Shown here piece by piece: positions 1 through 8,819 of a DNA stretch of 46,447 nucleotides. A program made the translations under genes and the position numbers. This DNA is from Oscillospiraceae bacterium. Lineage in GTDB: Bacteria; Bacillota; Clostridia; Oscillospirales; Ruminococcaceae. Numbering within the stretch: position 1 is the first letter of the stretch; each line of letters begins with the position of its first letter. The stretch is from NCBI GenBank assembly GCA_902362965.1, contig CABIYQ010000009.1:53227-99673 (forward strand), read 5' to 3'. Below the pieces are notes generated by a model that made no database searches, was not told where the DNA came from, and was given only the letters and a program-made list of their open reading frames with translations.

Positions 1-8
1 GCTGCTCC

Positions 9-1715
9 TTACGGAGAAGTAAGAGGGTTGCTGACTGATATTGGTAGTGAAGCCTCAGAAATGGAGTTTTCTGAGGCTTCAGCTTTTTTTAGTGTTTCTA
101 AAGCCCCCGTAACGCCCTTTGCCACCGTAAAGCTCCACTTATGAGGCAGCATTTTCAAATAAACATCTATATGGTTTTTATCGTTAATTACCATTTTGTC
201 GAGTATCTGGGTGTAGTATTCGTCCTCGTACTGGATACCGTTAATCAGCTCGTCAATAGCGTTCTTTATATCTTCCATCAATTCCTTTTGCTTTGCAATT
301 ACAATCTGCTGATTTTCTATGCTTTCCACCATAGATTTCAAGCTGTCGATTTCAGCATCGTATTTTGCCCTAAGAGCCGTAAATTCATTACGGTCAATAT
401 CACCGCTTGTATAAAGGTCAATCAAATCAGTACGTTTTTTCTGTGCTGCTTCAATTTTATCTTCCAGAGTATTTGTATCTGCACCTGTCATATCCATTGA
501 AATCACCTTGTGAATCATCTTAATCAAGTTATCCGCTATTTTCTGGCGGTCAATGGTGAGCTGTTTGCAGACGAGATACATGATATGAGTCGCATCTTCA
601 TTACGGATACTAAGCCCCGTACAGCCCACTTGGTTTCCTGCCTTGTCAATATGCGGTCTGCCGTACTTGGCAGCTTCCCCACAACGCCACGCCTTATAGC
701 GGCTTCCGTCTTTGCGTGTCTTATATCTTGCCACATAGCTTGAACCGCAGCAGCCGCACTTGATTTTTCCAGAGAACGGATAGCGGTTGCTGTGTTTTGC
801 CTTGCCCTCCTGTGAAAGTGATTTTGCATCTAAAATGCGGTTTGCTTTATCGAAAAGCTCACGGGAGATAATCGGCTCGTGGTGGTCTTTGATAATGACA
901 AATTCCTCCTGCCCTCGGTTGTACTTTTTTTCATGGGATAGGAAGTCTGGCGTAAAGGTTTTCTTCTGTACTAAATCGCCGCAGTATTTTTCATTTCGGA
1001 TAATACGGAGAATGACGGTGTTTTGCCATTCCTTAACACGCATAGGCTCAATGCCTTCCTCCCGAAGCTCACGGGCAATAACATGAGTACCTTTTCCCTC
1101 GTCCACAAACTTGTGGAAGATAAGGTGGACGATTTTTGCTCCCTCCTCGTTGATAGTCATTTTCCCGTCTTTTACATCGTAGCCGAGCATACTGCGTCCA
1201 AACACAACGCCTTGCTCCATCTGGCGTTTTTGTCCCCATTTTACACGCTCGGAAGTCTTGCGGCTTTCCTCCTGTGCGATAGAGGACATGATAGCAAGGC
1301 GAAGCTCCGCATCGCCGTCCAAGGTGTTGATGTTGTCGTTTAGAAAGATAACGCCGACACCGTGCTTTTTGAGGTCACGGGTATAGAATATACTGTCAAG
1401 GGTATTTCTCGCAAAACGGGAAATTTCCTTTGTAATAATCAAATCAAAATCACCGTTTTTTGCACACTCAATCATACTGTTAAATTCTTTTCGCTTTTTC
1501 GTATTTGTGCCAGATATACCTTCATCGGCAAAAATCTCGTACAGTTCCCAATCGGGATTACGTTCGATATACTGACGGAAATATCGCTGTTGGCTTTCAA
1601 AAGAATTGGCTTGGTCTTCATTGTCCGTGGAAACACGACAGTAGGCAGCAACTTTCTTTTTCATTTTCTGTATTTTTCTCTCTTGATTGAGAGTTTCGTA
1701 TTTGTTTGTTGACAT
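9..1715 (-). CDS. Large serine recombinase (site-specific integrase/excisionase)
   Basis: A 568-residue large serine recombinase that should cut and rejoin att sites of a mobile element. The N-terminal resolvase domain has YCRVST with the nucleophile Ser29. A recombinase domain follows, then a zinc ribbon (CGCC near residue 320, a second Cys pair about 30 residues on) and a C-terminal coiled coil, as in the TndX/TnpX group of clostridial elements. The open frame extends upstream to a TTG at 1766. I chose the ATG at 1713-1715 because AAAGGAGA sits 7 bases before it. The 3' end of the gene contains a strong hairpin plus T-run readable on the plus strand (49-88). The SHOCT-like gene lies just upstream in the same orientation. 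Family assignment is firm; which element it moves is not visible. Confidence 0.95.
   Translation of the reverse strand: MSTNKYETLNQERKIQKMKKKVAAYCRVSTDNEDQANSFESQQRYFRQYIERNPDWELYEIFADEGISGTNTKKRKEFNSMIECAKNGDFDLIITKEISRFARNTLDSIFYTRDLKKHGVGVIFLNDNINTLDGDAELRLAIMSSIAQEESRKTSERVKWGQKRQMEQGVVFGRSMLGYDVKDGKMTINEEGAKIVHLIFHKFVDEGKGTHVIARELREEGIEPMRVKEWQNTVILRIIRNEKYCGDLVQKKTFTPDFLSHEKKYNRGQEEFVIIKDHHEPIISRELFDKANRILDAKSLSQEGKAKHSNRYPFSGKIKCGCCGSSYVARYKTRKDGSRYKAWRCGEAAKYGRPHIDKAGNQVGCTGLSIRNEDATHIMYLVCKQLTIDRQKIADNLIKMIHKVISMDMTGADTNTLEDKIEAAQKKRTDLIDLYTSGDIDRNEFTALRAKYDAEIDSLKSMVESIENQQIVIAKQKELMEDIKNAIDELINGIQYEDEYYTQILDKMVINDKNHIDVYLKMLPHKWSFTVAKGVTGALETLKKAEASENSISEASLPISVSNPLTSP
49..88 (+). 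terminator. Hairpin with T-run inside the recombinase 3' end
   Basis: A 13-bp perfect inverted repeat (49-61 with 68-80) with a 6-base loop is followed on the plus strand by AGC and seven T. It has the form of an intrinsic terminator for transcripts entering from the left, yet it lies within the minus-strand recombinase frame, where it encodes an Ala/Ser/Glu-rich tail. Confidence 0.55.
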
Positions 1716-1836
1716 AAGAAAATCTCCTTTTCCGATTAAGCTTTGCCTATTGTAAGTAAGTCTCAATTTGCGAATTTTGAAATTGTACTTTATTATGCTT
1801 TATTGAGCATCAGTGCTTCAATAGGCATATGTAAAG

Positions 1837-1858
1837 AGCCAAGCGTTTAGGCTTGGCT
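1837..1858. terminator. Hairpin over the stop codon of the SHOCT-like gene
   Basis: AGCCAAGC (1837-1844) pairs perfectly with GCTTGGCT (1851-1858) around a 6-base loop containing the minus-strand stop codon. There is no long T-run, so it may be a weak terminator or a 3'-end stabiliser. The same hairpin recurs at 22658-22678. Confidence 0.5.
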
Positions 1859-2047
1859 GTGGTTGTTTTTACTGAATTGTTTTTCAATTTCCTCGATGCA
1901 GCGGTCATACTGCGAATGTGTCAAAAGCTCTCTTTTTTTCAGAGAAGCAAGTATTGACTTTTGAAAATGCAGATAAAACGCTGTGTGTTCATGTTCGGTA
2001 ATTTGCGGAGCAGGCTCTCCGACATAGACAAACTCACGATACTTCAA
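1847..2047 (-). CDS. Small SHOCT-like protein linked to the serine recombinase
   Basis: A 66-residue protein beginning at a TTG codon, with AAGGTGGTG about 8 bases upstream. The C-terminal half (FQKSILASLKKRELLTHSQYD and the following helix) resembles the SHOCT helical motif, in which a basic helix and a 'Leu-Leu-Thr' turn lead into a second charged helix. It lies directly upstream of the recombinase on the same strand, and small proteins of this type accompany large serine recombinases in clostridial elements. A role as excision accessory or DNA-binding partner is possible but not shown. A decayed copy lies at 22655-22830. Confidence 0.7.
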   Translation of the reverse strand: MKYREFVYVGEPAPQITEHEHTAFYLHFQKSILASLKKRELLTHSQYDRCIEEIEKQFSKNNHSQA

Positions 2048-2096
2048 TCATCAACACCACCTTGCTATAATGTATTCATAAGGGTTTGTACGATAT

Positions 2097-2166
2097 AACA
2101 CCTTGTCAAGACACGGATAGTATTTTCTGACGAAAATCTCCATCCTTAAAGTCTTGACAAGGTGTT
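2097..2166. repeat. 16-bp inverted repeat with a nested hairpin
   Basis: AACACCTTGTCAAGAC (2097-2112) and its exact reverse complement (2151-2166) flank 38 bases. Inside the loop a second perfect hairpin (2122-2127 with 2132-2137, 4-base loop) is present. The region lies upstream of the recombinase/SHOCT pair. The layout fits a recombinase att site, an oriT-like structure or a regulatory dyad; I cannot tell which. Confidence 0.6.
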
Positions 2167-2168
2167 GA

Positions 2169-2197
2169 AGCCATGCGAAAACTATTTTCGCATGGCT
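2169..2197. repeat. Perfect 13-bp hairpin with a 3-base loop
   Basis: AGCCATGCGAAAA (2169-2181) pairs with TTTTCGCATGGCT (2185-2197) around the loop CTA. It directly follows the 16-bp dyad. No T-run follows on either strand, so a simple terminator is unlikely; a protein-binding palindrome is more plausible. Confidence 0.6.
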
Positions 2198-2369
2198 ATA
2201 ACGAGGGGTTGATTCTTTTTGAAATTCGGTATTAACTTATTTAAGTTTGCAATGTCTGCAATGATTTAATGTTTGTACAATATTTAATAACATTTATAAA
2301 TAAATTTATCAAAATATATACAAAAAGCTAATAATTTATTAATATTTTATGAACATTTTATGGAAATTA

Positions 2370-2398
2370 TTGACATTTAATATTGTTTATTGTATAAT
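2370..2398 (+). promoter_or_regulatory. Consensus promoter of the biosynthetic operon
   Basis: TTGACA (2370-2375), a 17-base spacer and TATAAT (2393-2398) match the sigma-A consensus exactly, with about 50 bases to the first gene. A direct repeat TGCAATG (2248-2254 and 2257-2263) lies about 110 bases upstream. The rest of 2200-2457 is very AT-rich and holds no gene. Confidence 0.85.
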
Positions 2399-2457
2399 AA
2401 AATATATTATTTTTATATTAGACAATAATATATAATTGTTATCAGGTGGTGAGCAGA

Positions 2458-3948
2458 TTGAATGTATTTAAAATAATTGAAGAACACAATAATTTTGATA
2501 CAGCATTATTATATCGTGGTAAAAAAACTACATATAAAGAATTACTGGAAAAATCCAAAAAATTATCTGATGTAATTAATAAGCATACGGAAAATATACC
2601 TGAGCCTGTAGGAGTATTTATTTCAGGTTCATTGGATTTTTCTGTTTCATTCTTTTCAATAGCGCATGCAGATAAAGTAATTATGCCATTAAATGTAAAC
2701 TTAAAGAAAGCTGAATTCGTACGAATAATTAAATACTTGGATATAAGGATTATTATTACTAATGATTTGTTTTATGATAGACTTATTAAGTTAATTGATA
2801 ATGATATTACAGTAATATGTCTAAATGCTGACGGCGATGTGAAATTTGTTAATGACGTTACTGATATGAGGCATATTGAATATAATAATGAATTAAAAGA
2901 TGTAGCATTGATACTACATACCTCTGGATCGCTTGATTCTCCTAAAAGTGTGATGCTGACACATGAAAATTTGTTAAGCTGTATCCATTCGATATCGGAA
3001 GATTTGAATATAACACAAAAGAATAATACATTAATAATTTTGCCAATGTATTATGCATCTGCAACCATATCACAGTTTCTGACTCATTTGTATGCAGGCG
3101 GAACAGTAACATTTATGGATACAATTTTTACGTCGGAAAATCTGTTTTATAATATTGCAAATTATAAAATAACTAATTTTTCATGTATACCATCAATGCT
3201 TTCAGAAGTATTAAATAATTTAAGCAAAATAGAAAAATATGATTTATCTTCATTAAAATATGTATGTTTTGGCGGTGCGTTTGCAGCCGGTAATAAAGTC
3301 AATGAATTAGTTAAATATTTTTCGAATGTAAAATTTATCAGAACGTACGGTTTGACTGAAGCTTCGACAAGAATTTCACATTATGTTGAACAGCCTGATG
3401 TTATAAATGATACTTGCGTTGGAAAGTGTATTCCGAATGTTAAAGTTAGAATAGTCGATAAAAATGAAAATGATTGCAGGATTGGAGAAATAGGGGAAAT
3501 TACAGTAAAAGGTCCTAATGTTATGAAAGGTTACTATATGCGGACTGATGAAACTGAAAAGGTTATGATTAATGGTTGGCTGCATACTGGTGACTTGGGC
3601 AGGATAGATGAGGAGAATAATTTATATATTGTCGGAAGAAGAAAAAATATTATAATACGCAATGCTGAGAACATATATCCTGAGGAAATAGAAGGAGTTC
3701 TTAATAGTTGTCCGCAAATAAAGGAATCTTTTGTTTATGGAGAACCTCATGAGCTTTTAGGTGAAGTTCCGGCAGCAATAATAGTAATTAACGATGGCTT
3801 TGAGTTTAAAAAACAAGAGTTGATTAATTATTGTTACAATAAATTGTCGAGTTCAAAAATTCCTGTAAAATTTATAGTTGCGGATAAAATTGAAAAGACA
3901 AGTAATGGAAAAATTAACAGAGGGTTCAGAAAAGAGGAGTTTGTATGA
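2458..3948 (+). CDS. Adenylate-forming acyl/aminoacyl ligase (ANL superfamily)
   Basis: A member of the class I adenylate-forming enzymes, which activate a carboxylic acid as the acyl-AMP and load it on CoA or a carrier protein. Visible motifs are the phosphate loop HTSGSLDSPKSV (a variant of TSGTTGxPK), YGLTEAS, HTGDLGRID, GRRKNIIIR, and a C-terminal SNGKINR with the catalytic Lys. At about 496 residues it is the usual size for a stand-alone domain. The frame is open to GTG codons at 2446 and 2449, but AGGTGG lies 8 bases before the TTG at 2458, which I prefer. The stop overlaps the start of the next gene, a carrier protein, by 4 bases, so that protein is the natural acceptor. The substrate cannot be read from sequence. 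Confidence 0.9.
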   Translation: MNVFKIIEEHNNFDTALLYRGKKTTYKELLEKSKKLSDVINKHTENIPEPVGVFISGSLDFSVSFFSIAHADKVIMPLNVNLKKAEFVRIIKYLDIRIIITNDLFYDRLIKLIDNDITVICLNADGDVKFVNDVTDMRHIEYNNELKDVALILHTSGSLDSPKSVMLTHENLLSCIHSISEDLNITQKNNTLIILPMYYASATISQFLTHLYAGGTVTFMDTIFTSENLFYNIANYKITNFSCIPSMLSEVLNNLSKIEKYDLSSLKYVCFGGAFAAGNKVNELVKYFSNVKFIRTYGLTEASTRISHYVEQPDVINDTCVGKCIPNVKVRIVDKNENDCRIGEIGEITVKGPNVMKGYYMRTDETEKVMINGWLHTGDLGRIDEENNLYIVGRRKNIIIRNAENIYPEEIEGVLNSCPQIKESFVYGEPHELLGEVPAAIIVINDGFEFKKQELINYCYNKLSSSKIPVKFIVADKIEKTSNGKINRGFRKEEFV

Positions 3949-4211
3949 TTGAAAAAAATGATTTTGAAGTAGATTTAAAAAAGATAATCAAAGAAAATAC
4001 TTATATTTCACTTGATGATGAAAATTTTAAAGACAATACGGATTTAATTGTAGACTTGGGATTTGATTCACTGTCTATTGTAAATTTGATAGCAGATATT
4101 GAAAAGTATTTTAAAATAGAATTTGAAATAAATGAATTGGTATCTGAGGTAATCGCAAATTATGGGAATCTTAAGAAATGTGTCAGCAGTAAAATTAATA
4201 AGGAAGTGTAA
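3945..4211 (+). CDS. Acyl carrier protein
   Basis: An 88-residue carrier protein with LGFDSLSIV, where the Ser in DSL is the expected 4'-phosphopantetheine site. The four-helix pattern and acidic character are typical. It overlaps the upstream ligase by ATGA and precedes a PaaK-like ligase by 5 bases, so it probably carries the acyl group made by one or both ligases. The likely downstream transfer enzyme is the BtrH-like protein at 21577. A dedicated phosphopantetheinyl transferase is not seen in the window. Confidence 0.9.
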   Translation: MIEKNDFEVDLKKIIKENTYISLDDENFKDNTDLIVDLGFDSLSIVNLIADIEKYFKIEFEINELVSEVIANYGNLKKCVSSKINKEV

Positions 4212-4216
4212 AGTTT

Positions 4217-5476
4217 ATGAAAAATCAGAATTTGTCGACTTTAATAGAATATGCTTATAGGCATGTAAAATATTATCATGAATTATTTAATAAAATAGGT
4301 ATAGACGCTTCTTTAATACAAAGCTCAGAAGATCTGATTAAGATTCCTATTTTAAAAAAAGATACGATACAAGAACAAATGACTGATTTTATTTCAGATG
4401 AATATCAGAAGTTCCCGAAAAATGAAAATGTAGTAATAAAAAGAACATCAGGGTCTACCGGAAAATATCTGAAAATATATTGGGATTATAAGGATGATAT
4501 TAAGTCTTTAATGCCTTTATGGACTCTGAGAAGCAGATTATATGGTATTGATCCGAAAATGAAGTGGTGCAGCTTTTATTCTACCAGATATGAGGGAAAT
4601 AAAATAAAGCCTCTTCTTCCCAAGGAAGTTGCTCTTAACGGCAGATATATGGGATTTTCAAAAATCGGTTTAACATATAAAAAAATTGAGGATAACTACC
4701 GTGATATACTGGAATTTAATCCGGACTGGCTGCTCCTTCAACCCAGTATTGCTTATTTAATGTCGCAAATTGTCAAAGAACATAATTTACCTGTACCATC
4801 AAATTTAAAGTACATAGAAATGAGCGGGGAATATTTATTCGATAATTATAAAAAGCAAATTGAAGAAACCTTTGATGTTTATACGGCTAATCAGTATGGC
4901 TGCAACGAGGCGAATGAAATAGCATATGAATTCAAATGCCGCAATATGCATGTTATTGAAAATAATGTTATTGTTGAAGTACTCAAAGACGGAAAACCTG
5001 TGATAAATGAAGAGGGCGATATATATGTTACTTCTTTAAAGAATTTTGCTATGCCTTTTATTCGTTATCAGACGGGAGACAGAGGTATATTGATAACTGA
5101 TCATAACTGTTCATGTAAAAATAAAGCACCGATATTGAAGGTTAATTCCGGTAGATCCAGTGATTTTTTGCTTTTGGAAAACGGTGAAAAAATGAATAGC
5201 TATGTGTTGGCTAATATTGTTGAGTATACTAATGAAAATATGTCCTCAGCGATCAAGCAGTTTCAGATAACACAGACTGATATTAATAAATTTAATGTTA
5301 ATTTGGTAGTTAAGTCATCATATTCAGGCTGGAAAAATGCGATTAGTGAATGTTTTCTTGATAATATACAAGAGGAAGAACTTAAAAATGCGAAATGGAA
5401 TTTTATTTTTTCTGATGAAATTTGTCCGGATAAAAATACAGGTAAATTTAAGTATTTTATTAATGAATTGATATAA
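4217..5476 (+). CDS. PaaK-like (phenylacetate-CoA ligase/CoF synthetase family) adenylating enzyme
   Basis: A 419-residue protein with the PaaK-type phosphate loop RTSGSTGKYLKIYW, the QYGCNEANEIAYEF segment and FIRYQTGDRG near residue 290, followed by a small C-terminal domain. Members adenylate aromatic or other carboxylates and pass them to a thiol. It sits between the carrier protein and the exporter in the same operon. With the ligase at 2458 there are two acid-activating enzymes around one carrier protein; they could use different acids or act in sequence. The family is clear and the substrate unknown. Confidence 0.85.
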   Translation: MKNQNLSTLIEYAYRHVKYYHELFNKIGIDASLIQSSEDLIKIPILKKDTIQEQMTDFISDEYQKFPKNENVVIKRTSGSTGKYLKIYWDYKDDIKSLMPLWTLRSRLYGIDPKMKWCSFYSTRYEGNKIKPLLPKEVALNGRYMGFSKIGLTYKKIEDNYRDILEFNPDWLLLQPSIAYLMSQIVKEHNLPVPSNLKYIEMSGEYLFDNYKKQIEETFDVYTANQYGCNEANEIAYEFKCRNMHVIENNVIVEVLKDGKPVINEEGDIYVTSLKNFAMPFIRYQTGDRGILITDHNCSCKNKAPILKVNSGRSSDFLLLENGEKMNSYVLANIVEYTNENMSSAIKQFQITQTDINKFNVNLVVKSSYSGWKNAISECFLDNIQEEELKNAKWNFIFSDEICPDKNTGKFKYFINELI

Positions 5477-5498
5477 AGGATTTAAGGATAGGTATAAA

Positions 5499-7313
5499 AT
5501 GTTAAAAATATGGAGCAAGGTAAAGGACTTTTGGTCAATAATCTTTTTTTGTCTGAAATTAACTGTTGAAGCTTCGCCGAAATTTTTTATTTTATATGTA
5601 TTGCTTGATGTTTTAATTGTGGTCGTACCTTTTGCGGTTATTTATGTTACCAGTATTTTGATCAATTTATTGGTTGAGTATGCGGGAAGCAATGACTTTA
5701 ACGGTGTAATACGCTCTTTGATAATTATAAGTTTATTAATGCTTGCACTAAATATATTAAATAAAACCATTGAATCGGTAAAGCTTTATTTGGAAGGCTT
5801 ATATAATGAAATTATAAGTATAAAAACCAGACATCAGATCATGAAAAAGGCGGCTGAAATCGATCTGTACTGCTTTGATTCACCTGAGTTTTATGATGAA
5901 ATGAATGATGCAAGTAATAACAGCGCTTATATAATTCAAACAGCTTTTCAGGTTCTGTCCTTTATTCGTTATTTTTTTCAGTTTTGTATAGCTTTTGTAA
6001 ATCTATTAATGTGGAACGGTATTCTTCCAATATTATTAACACTGTCTGTTATTCCAAGCGTTATATTTAAAAATAAACAATTGGAATCTGTATACAGCTT
6101 TCAAAGAGAGCATATGAAAGACGAGCGAAAAATATTTTACTCTTTTAATATGGCATTGAGTAAGGAATATGCTAAGGATATCAGAATATATGGATTGTTT
6201 CCGTTTTTAAGTTCAAAGGTTTTGAATGCATGGAATCATTTGTTTAATTCAAAAAAGCGAATAACTAAAAGGTATACTAAAATTTTAATTGTTTTTGATA
6301 TGCTGCCCGAAATAATAATGGTGGTATGTATATTTTTGCTTGGCGTATCCGTTATAAGAGGTAATTGTACAATAGGAGATTTTAATTATTATCAGGGAAT
6401 TATCGGACAAGTTACAGCAGGTATATTTATGGTGATATATAATTATACTCAAATATATGATGGCAAAATACGTATAAATAATTATGTAAAGTTTATGAAC
6501 TTTAAAAATAATGTTAAAGATGAAGGTAAATTAGTACTTGAAAAATCATTATTTACTATAGAATTTAAAAATGTTGGTTTTAGATATAATAATAAAGCAA
6601 AATATGTACTGAAAAATTTAAGCTTTAAAATAAGAAGCGATCAGAAAATTGCTTTGGTTGGTGTTAACGGAAGCGGAAAATCTTCAATAATAAAATTACT
6701 TCTTAGATTTTATGATCCTGAAGAAGGAGTAATTTTAATTAACGATAAAGATATTCGGGAATATACCATTGAAAGCGTAAGAAAATGTTTTAGTCCGATG
6801 TTTCAGGATTACTGTAATTATGCTTTTACTGTAAGTGAAGATGTTTCAATATCAAATTATAATGAGTCGCATAATGAGGAAAAAGTTCAGTATGCATTAT
6901 ATAAAAGCGGAGCATATGAATTTGTTGAAAAATTTCCTGATAAGCTGAATACTTATTTATCCCGTCAGTATGAAGAAGGGGAAGAATTGTCTGGCGGACA
7001 GTGGCAAAAAATAGCGCTTTCCAGAATGTTTTTTCAAAATGCGGAAATGTATATTCTTGATGAGCCTTCGTCAGCGTTGGATGCTGAATCGGAAGATGAA
7101 TTATTCCGTAAGTTTGAAGAGCTTTATAAGGATTGCGGTGCGATATTGATTTCTCATAGACTGTCTAATGTTAAAACGGCAGATAATATTCTTGTTATAG
7201 GTGATGGAAAAATAATTGAACAGGGGAATCATAAGGAATTAATGAAATTAAATGGAAAATATGCACGAATGTATAATTTGCAGGCAAAAAAGTACAGCGA
7301 GATAACTGTATAA
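5499..7313 (+). CDS. ABC exporter, fused membrane and ATPase domains
   Basis: A 604-residue half-transporter. About six membrane segments fill residues 20-320, then a nucleotide-binding domain with Walker A GVNGSGKSS (around residue 388), signature LSGGQWQK (around 498), Walker B MYILDEPSSALD (around 518) and the H-loop SHRLS. There is no N-terminal C39 peptidase domain, so leader cleavage must be done by another enzyme, plausibly the S8 protease encoded next. Position in a RiPP operon indicates export of the finished peptide. It probably works as a homodimer, since no partner half-transporter is present. Confidence 0.93.
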   Translation: MLKIWSKVKDFWSIIFFCLKLTVEASPKFFILYVLLDVLIVVVPFAVIYVTSILINLLVEYAGSNDFNGVIRSLIIISLLMLALNILNKTIESVKLYLEGLYNEIISIKTRHQIMKKAAEIDLYCFDSPEFYDEMNDASNNSAYIIQTAFQVLSFIRYFFQFCIAFVNLLMWNGILPILLTLSVIPSVIFKNKQLESVYSFQREHMKDERKIFYSFNMALSKEYAKDIRIYGLFPFLSSKVLNAWNHLFNSKKRITKRYTKILIVFDMLPEIIMVVCIFLLGVSVIRGNCTIGDFNYYQGIIGQVTAGIFMVIYNYTQIYDGKIRINNYVKFMNFKNNVKDEGKLVLEKSLFTIEFKNVGFRYNNKAKYVLKNLSFKIRSDQKIALVGVNGSGKSSIIKLLLRFYDPEEGVILINDKDIREYTIESVRKCFSPMFQDYCNYAFTVSEDVSISNYNESHNEEKVQYALYKSGAYEFVEKFPDKLNTYLSRQYEEGEELSGGQWQKIALSRMFFQNAEMYILDEPSSALDAESEDELFRKFEELYKDCGAILISHRLSNVKTADNILVIGDGKIIEQGNHKELMKLNGKYARMYNLQAKKYSEITV

Positions 7314-7339
7314 AAAATGAATTAAGTGGGATGAAGAGA

Positions 7340-8797
7340 ATGAGCCGAATAAAAGCTGCTATTATCGACGATGGCGTCGACGTTTCTCAGTTCAGTAATA
7401 TACAATCTTTTACAGTAAAAAAAGATTTAAGTATTAAAAAGGATTTTACTGCTGCAAAACAATATAATCATGCAACAACTTGTATGAAAATCATAAAGAA
7501 ATTTACAGATATCAGTAATGTAGATTGGTACAGTATAAAAATATTAGACGATGACAGTAAACTTGCAAATATAAATCAGTTTTTAAAGGCTCTTGAGTTA
7601 TGTGCAGAATTAGGTGTAAAGATAATACACTTAAGTATAGGTACTTCTATATATGATGATTTTGAGTATGTTGAAAAATATGTAAATCGTTTATGTGACA
7701 TGGGTGTTATAATAGTTGCAGCATCCAGCAACAAAGGAACAGTGACATATCCTGCATATATGAATAATGTAATAGGCGTAAAAAACAATTATTTGTTAAA
7801 GGACGATAAATACATATTTAATGAAAACCCAATGGATCATATAGATTTCAGCGCCGCATCCGCACATATTTTACGCAGCGGTAAGGAACTGAATGTAACC
7901 ATGAGGTCTAACAGTTATGCAGCTCCGATAATTACTGCAAAAGTAATTACGATATTGAATAATAATGAATCGGCATCATTTGAAAAAGTTTACAATTTAT
8001 TAATGAAGAATTCGGTTAATAAAAATTGCAAGGTAAATACTGTATATTTTGATCCTTTATCCTGCGCAGACAGAGTTTTATTAAATATTGTTTCTGATAA
8101 AGATGAAGAGGATTTTTTGCCCTTTTCACAAATAAATTATCCTCAGTATATACTGCATTCGGAAACTTATAAAAGTGAACTGAACGAAATTGATTTAAGC
8201 AGATATGATCAAATAATTTTAAGTTTCTTGTCATTACAATATCAGAAATCGGAGATTATTTCTTATTTTTTGAATAATTATAATGGAAAAATAGCAGTTT
8301 ATCATAACGATTCGTTTTTTGAATACAGTTCAAAAAATAGAAGTGAAGCGGAGCGTTTATGGTTATATAAAAATAAAATGTTTGAATCTTTAAAGGCGGA
8401 TAATAAAGAAAATAAGATAAATATACCTGTTGTAGGCATTCATTGTGAATCAATTCAGAAACTGGTTAACATAATTTATAAACTGAATTATAATTTTAAA
8501 TCAGACGGGTACTATTGTGAATCATTTTTGGAAATGTCTCAGGCAGAATTACTTGGTTTTAATGTTATTCCCAATTTGAATATTAAGCAATTTTTATGTA
8601 AAAGCAGTAATTTTTTTAACTGTAATATAATTATAATAGGTTTTAGTAATTTGAACCTGATTGAAAAATTTAACGACTTTGACGTTATTATATGTCAGGA
8701 TAAATACAAGAAAGAATTATCTTTAATAAATAATGATACTGTATATATTGATTGTAAAGATGATATGTATAAAAAGCTAATATCAATTTTAGAATGA
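7340..8797 (+). CDS. Subtilisin-like (S8) protease with a C-terminal maturation-system domain
   Basis: Counting from the ATG at 7331, the subtilase triad is Asp13 (AIIDDG), His47 (NHATT) and Ser195 (SNSYAAP, where most family members have GTSMAAP); the oxyanion Asn is in AASSNKG near 134. There is no signal peptide or propeptide, so it should act in the cytoplasm, most likely on the precursor peptides. Residues from about 250 on are not protease. Their last part (VVGI, GYYCES, ELLGF, IIIIGFSN) resembles the second half of the protein encoded at 10236. S8 proteases accompany CLI_3235-type clusters as far as I recall. I prefer the ATG at 7340 for ribosome-site spacing, but 7331 is possible. Confidence 0.83.
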   Translation: MSRIKAAIIDDGVDVSQFSNIQSFTVKKDLSIKKDFTAAKQYNHATTCMKIIKKFTDISNVDWYSIKILDDDSKLANINQFLKALELCAELGVKIIHLSIGTSIYDDFEYVEKYVNRLCDMGVIIVAASSNKGTVTYPAYMNNVIGVKNNYLLKDDKYIFNENPMDHIDFSAASAHILRSGKELNVTMRSNSYAAPIITAKVITILNNNESASFEKVYNLLMKNSVNKNCKVNTVYFDPLSCADRVLLNIVSDKDEEDFLPFSQINYPQYILHSETYKSELNEIDLSRYDQIILSFLSLQYQKSEIISYFLNNYNGKIAVYHNDSFFEYSSKNRSEAERLWLYKNKMFESLKADNKENKINIPVVGIHCESIQKLVNIIYKLNYNFKSDGYYCESFLEMSQAELLGFNVIPNLNIKQFLCKSSNFFNCNIIIIGFSNLNLIEKFNDFDVIICQDKYKKELSLINNDTVYIDCKDDMYKKLISILE

Positions 8798-8819
8798 TTA
8801 AAAAGGGAGAAGTAGAATT

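Noticed and set aside
141..1712. Plus-strand open frames opposite the left recombinase
   Set aside because: They are antisense shadows of a clearly coding minus-strand gene and have no ribosome sites.
2458..5476. A non-ribosomal peptide synthetase
   Set aside because: There is no condensation or thioesterase domain and each function is a separate small protein; carrier-protein loading for transfer by a BtrH-like enzyme fits better.
5499..7313. A peptidase-containing (C39) bacteriocin exporter
   Set aside because: The N-terminus goes straight to membrane segments with no C39 Cys/His motif; leader removal more likely belongs to the S8 protease.
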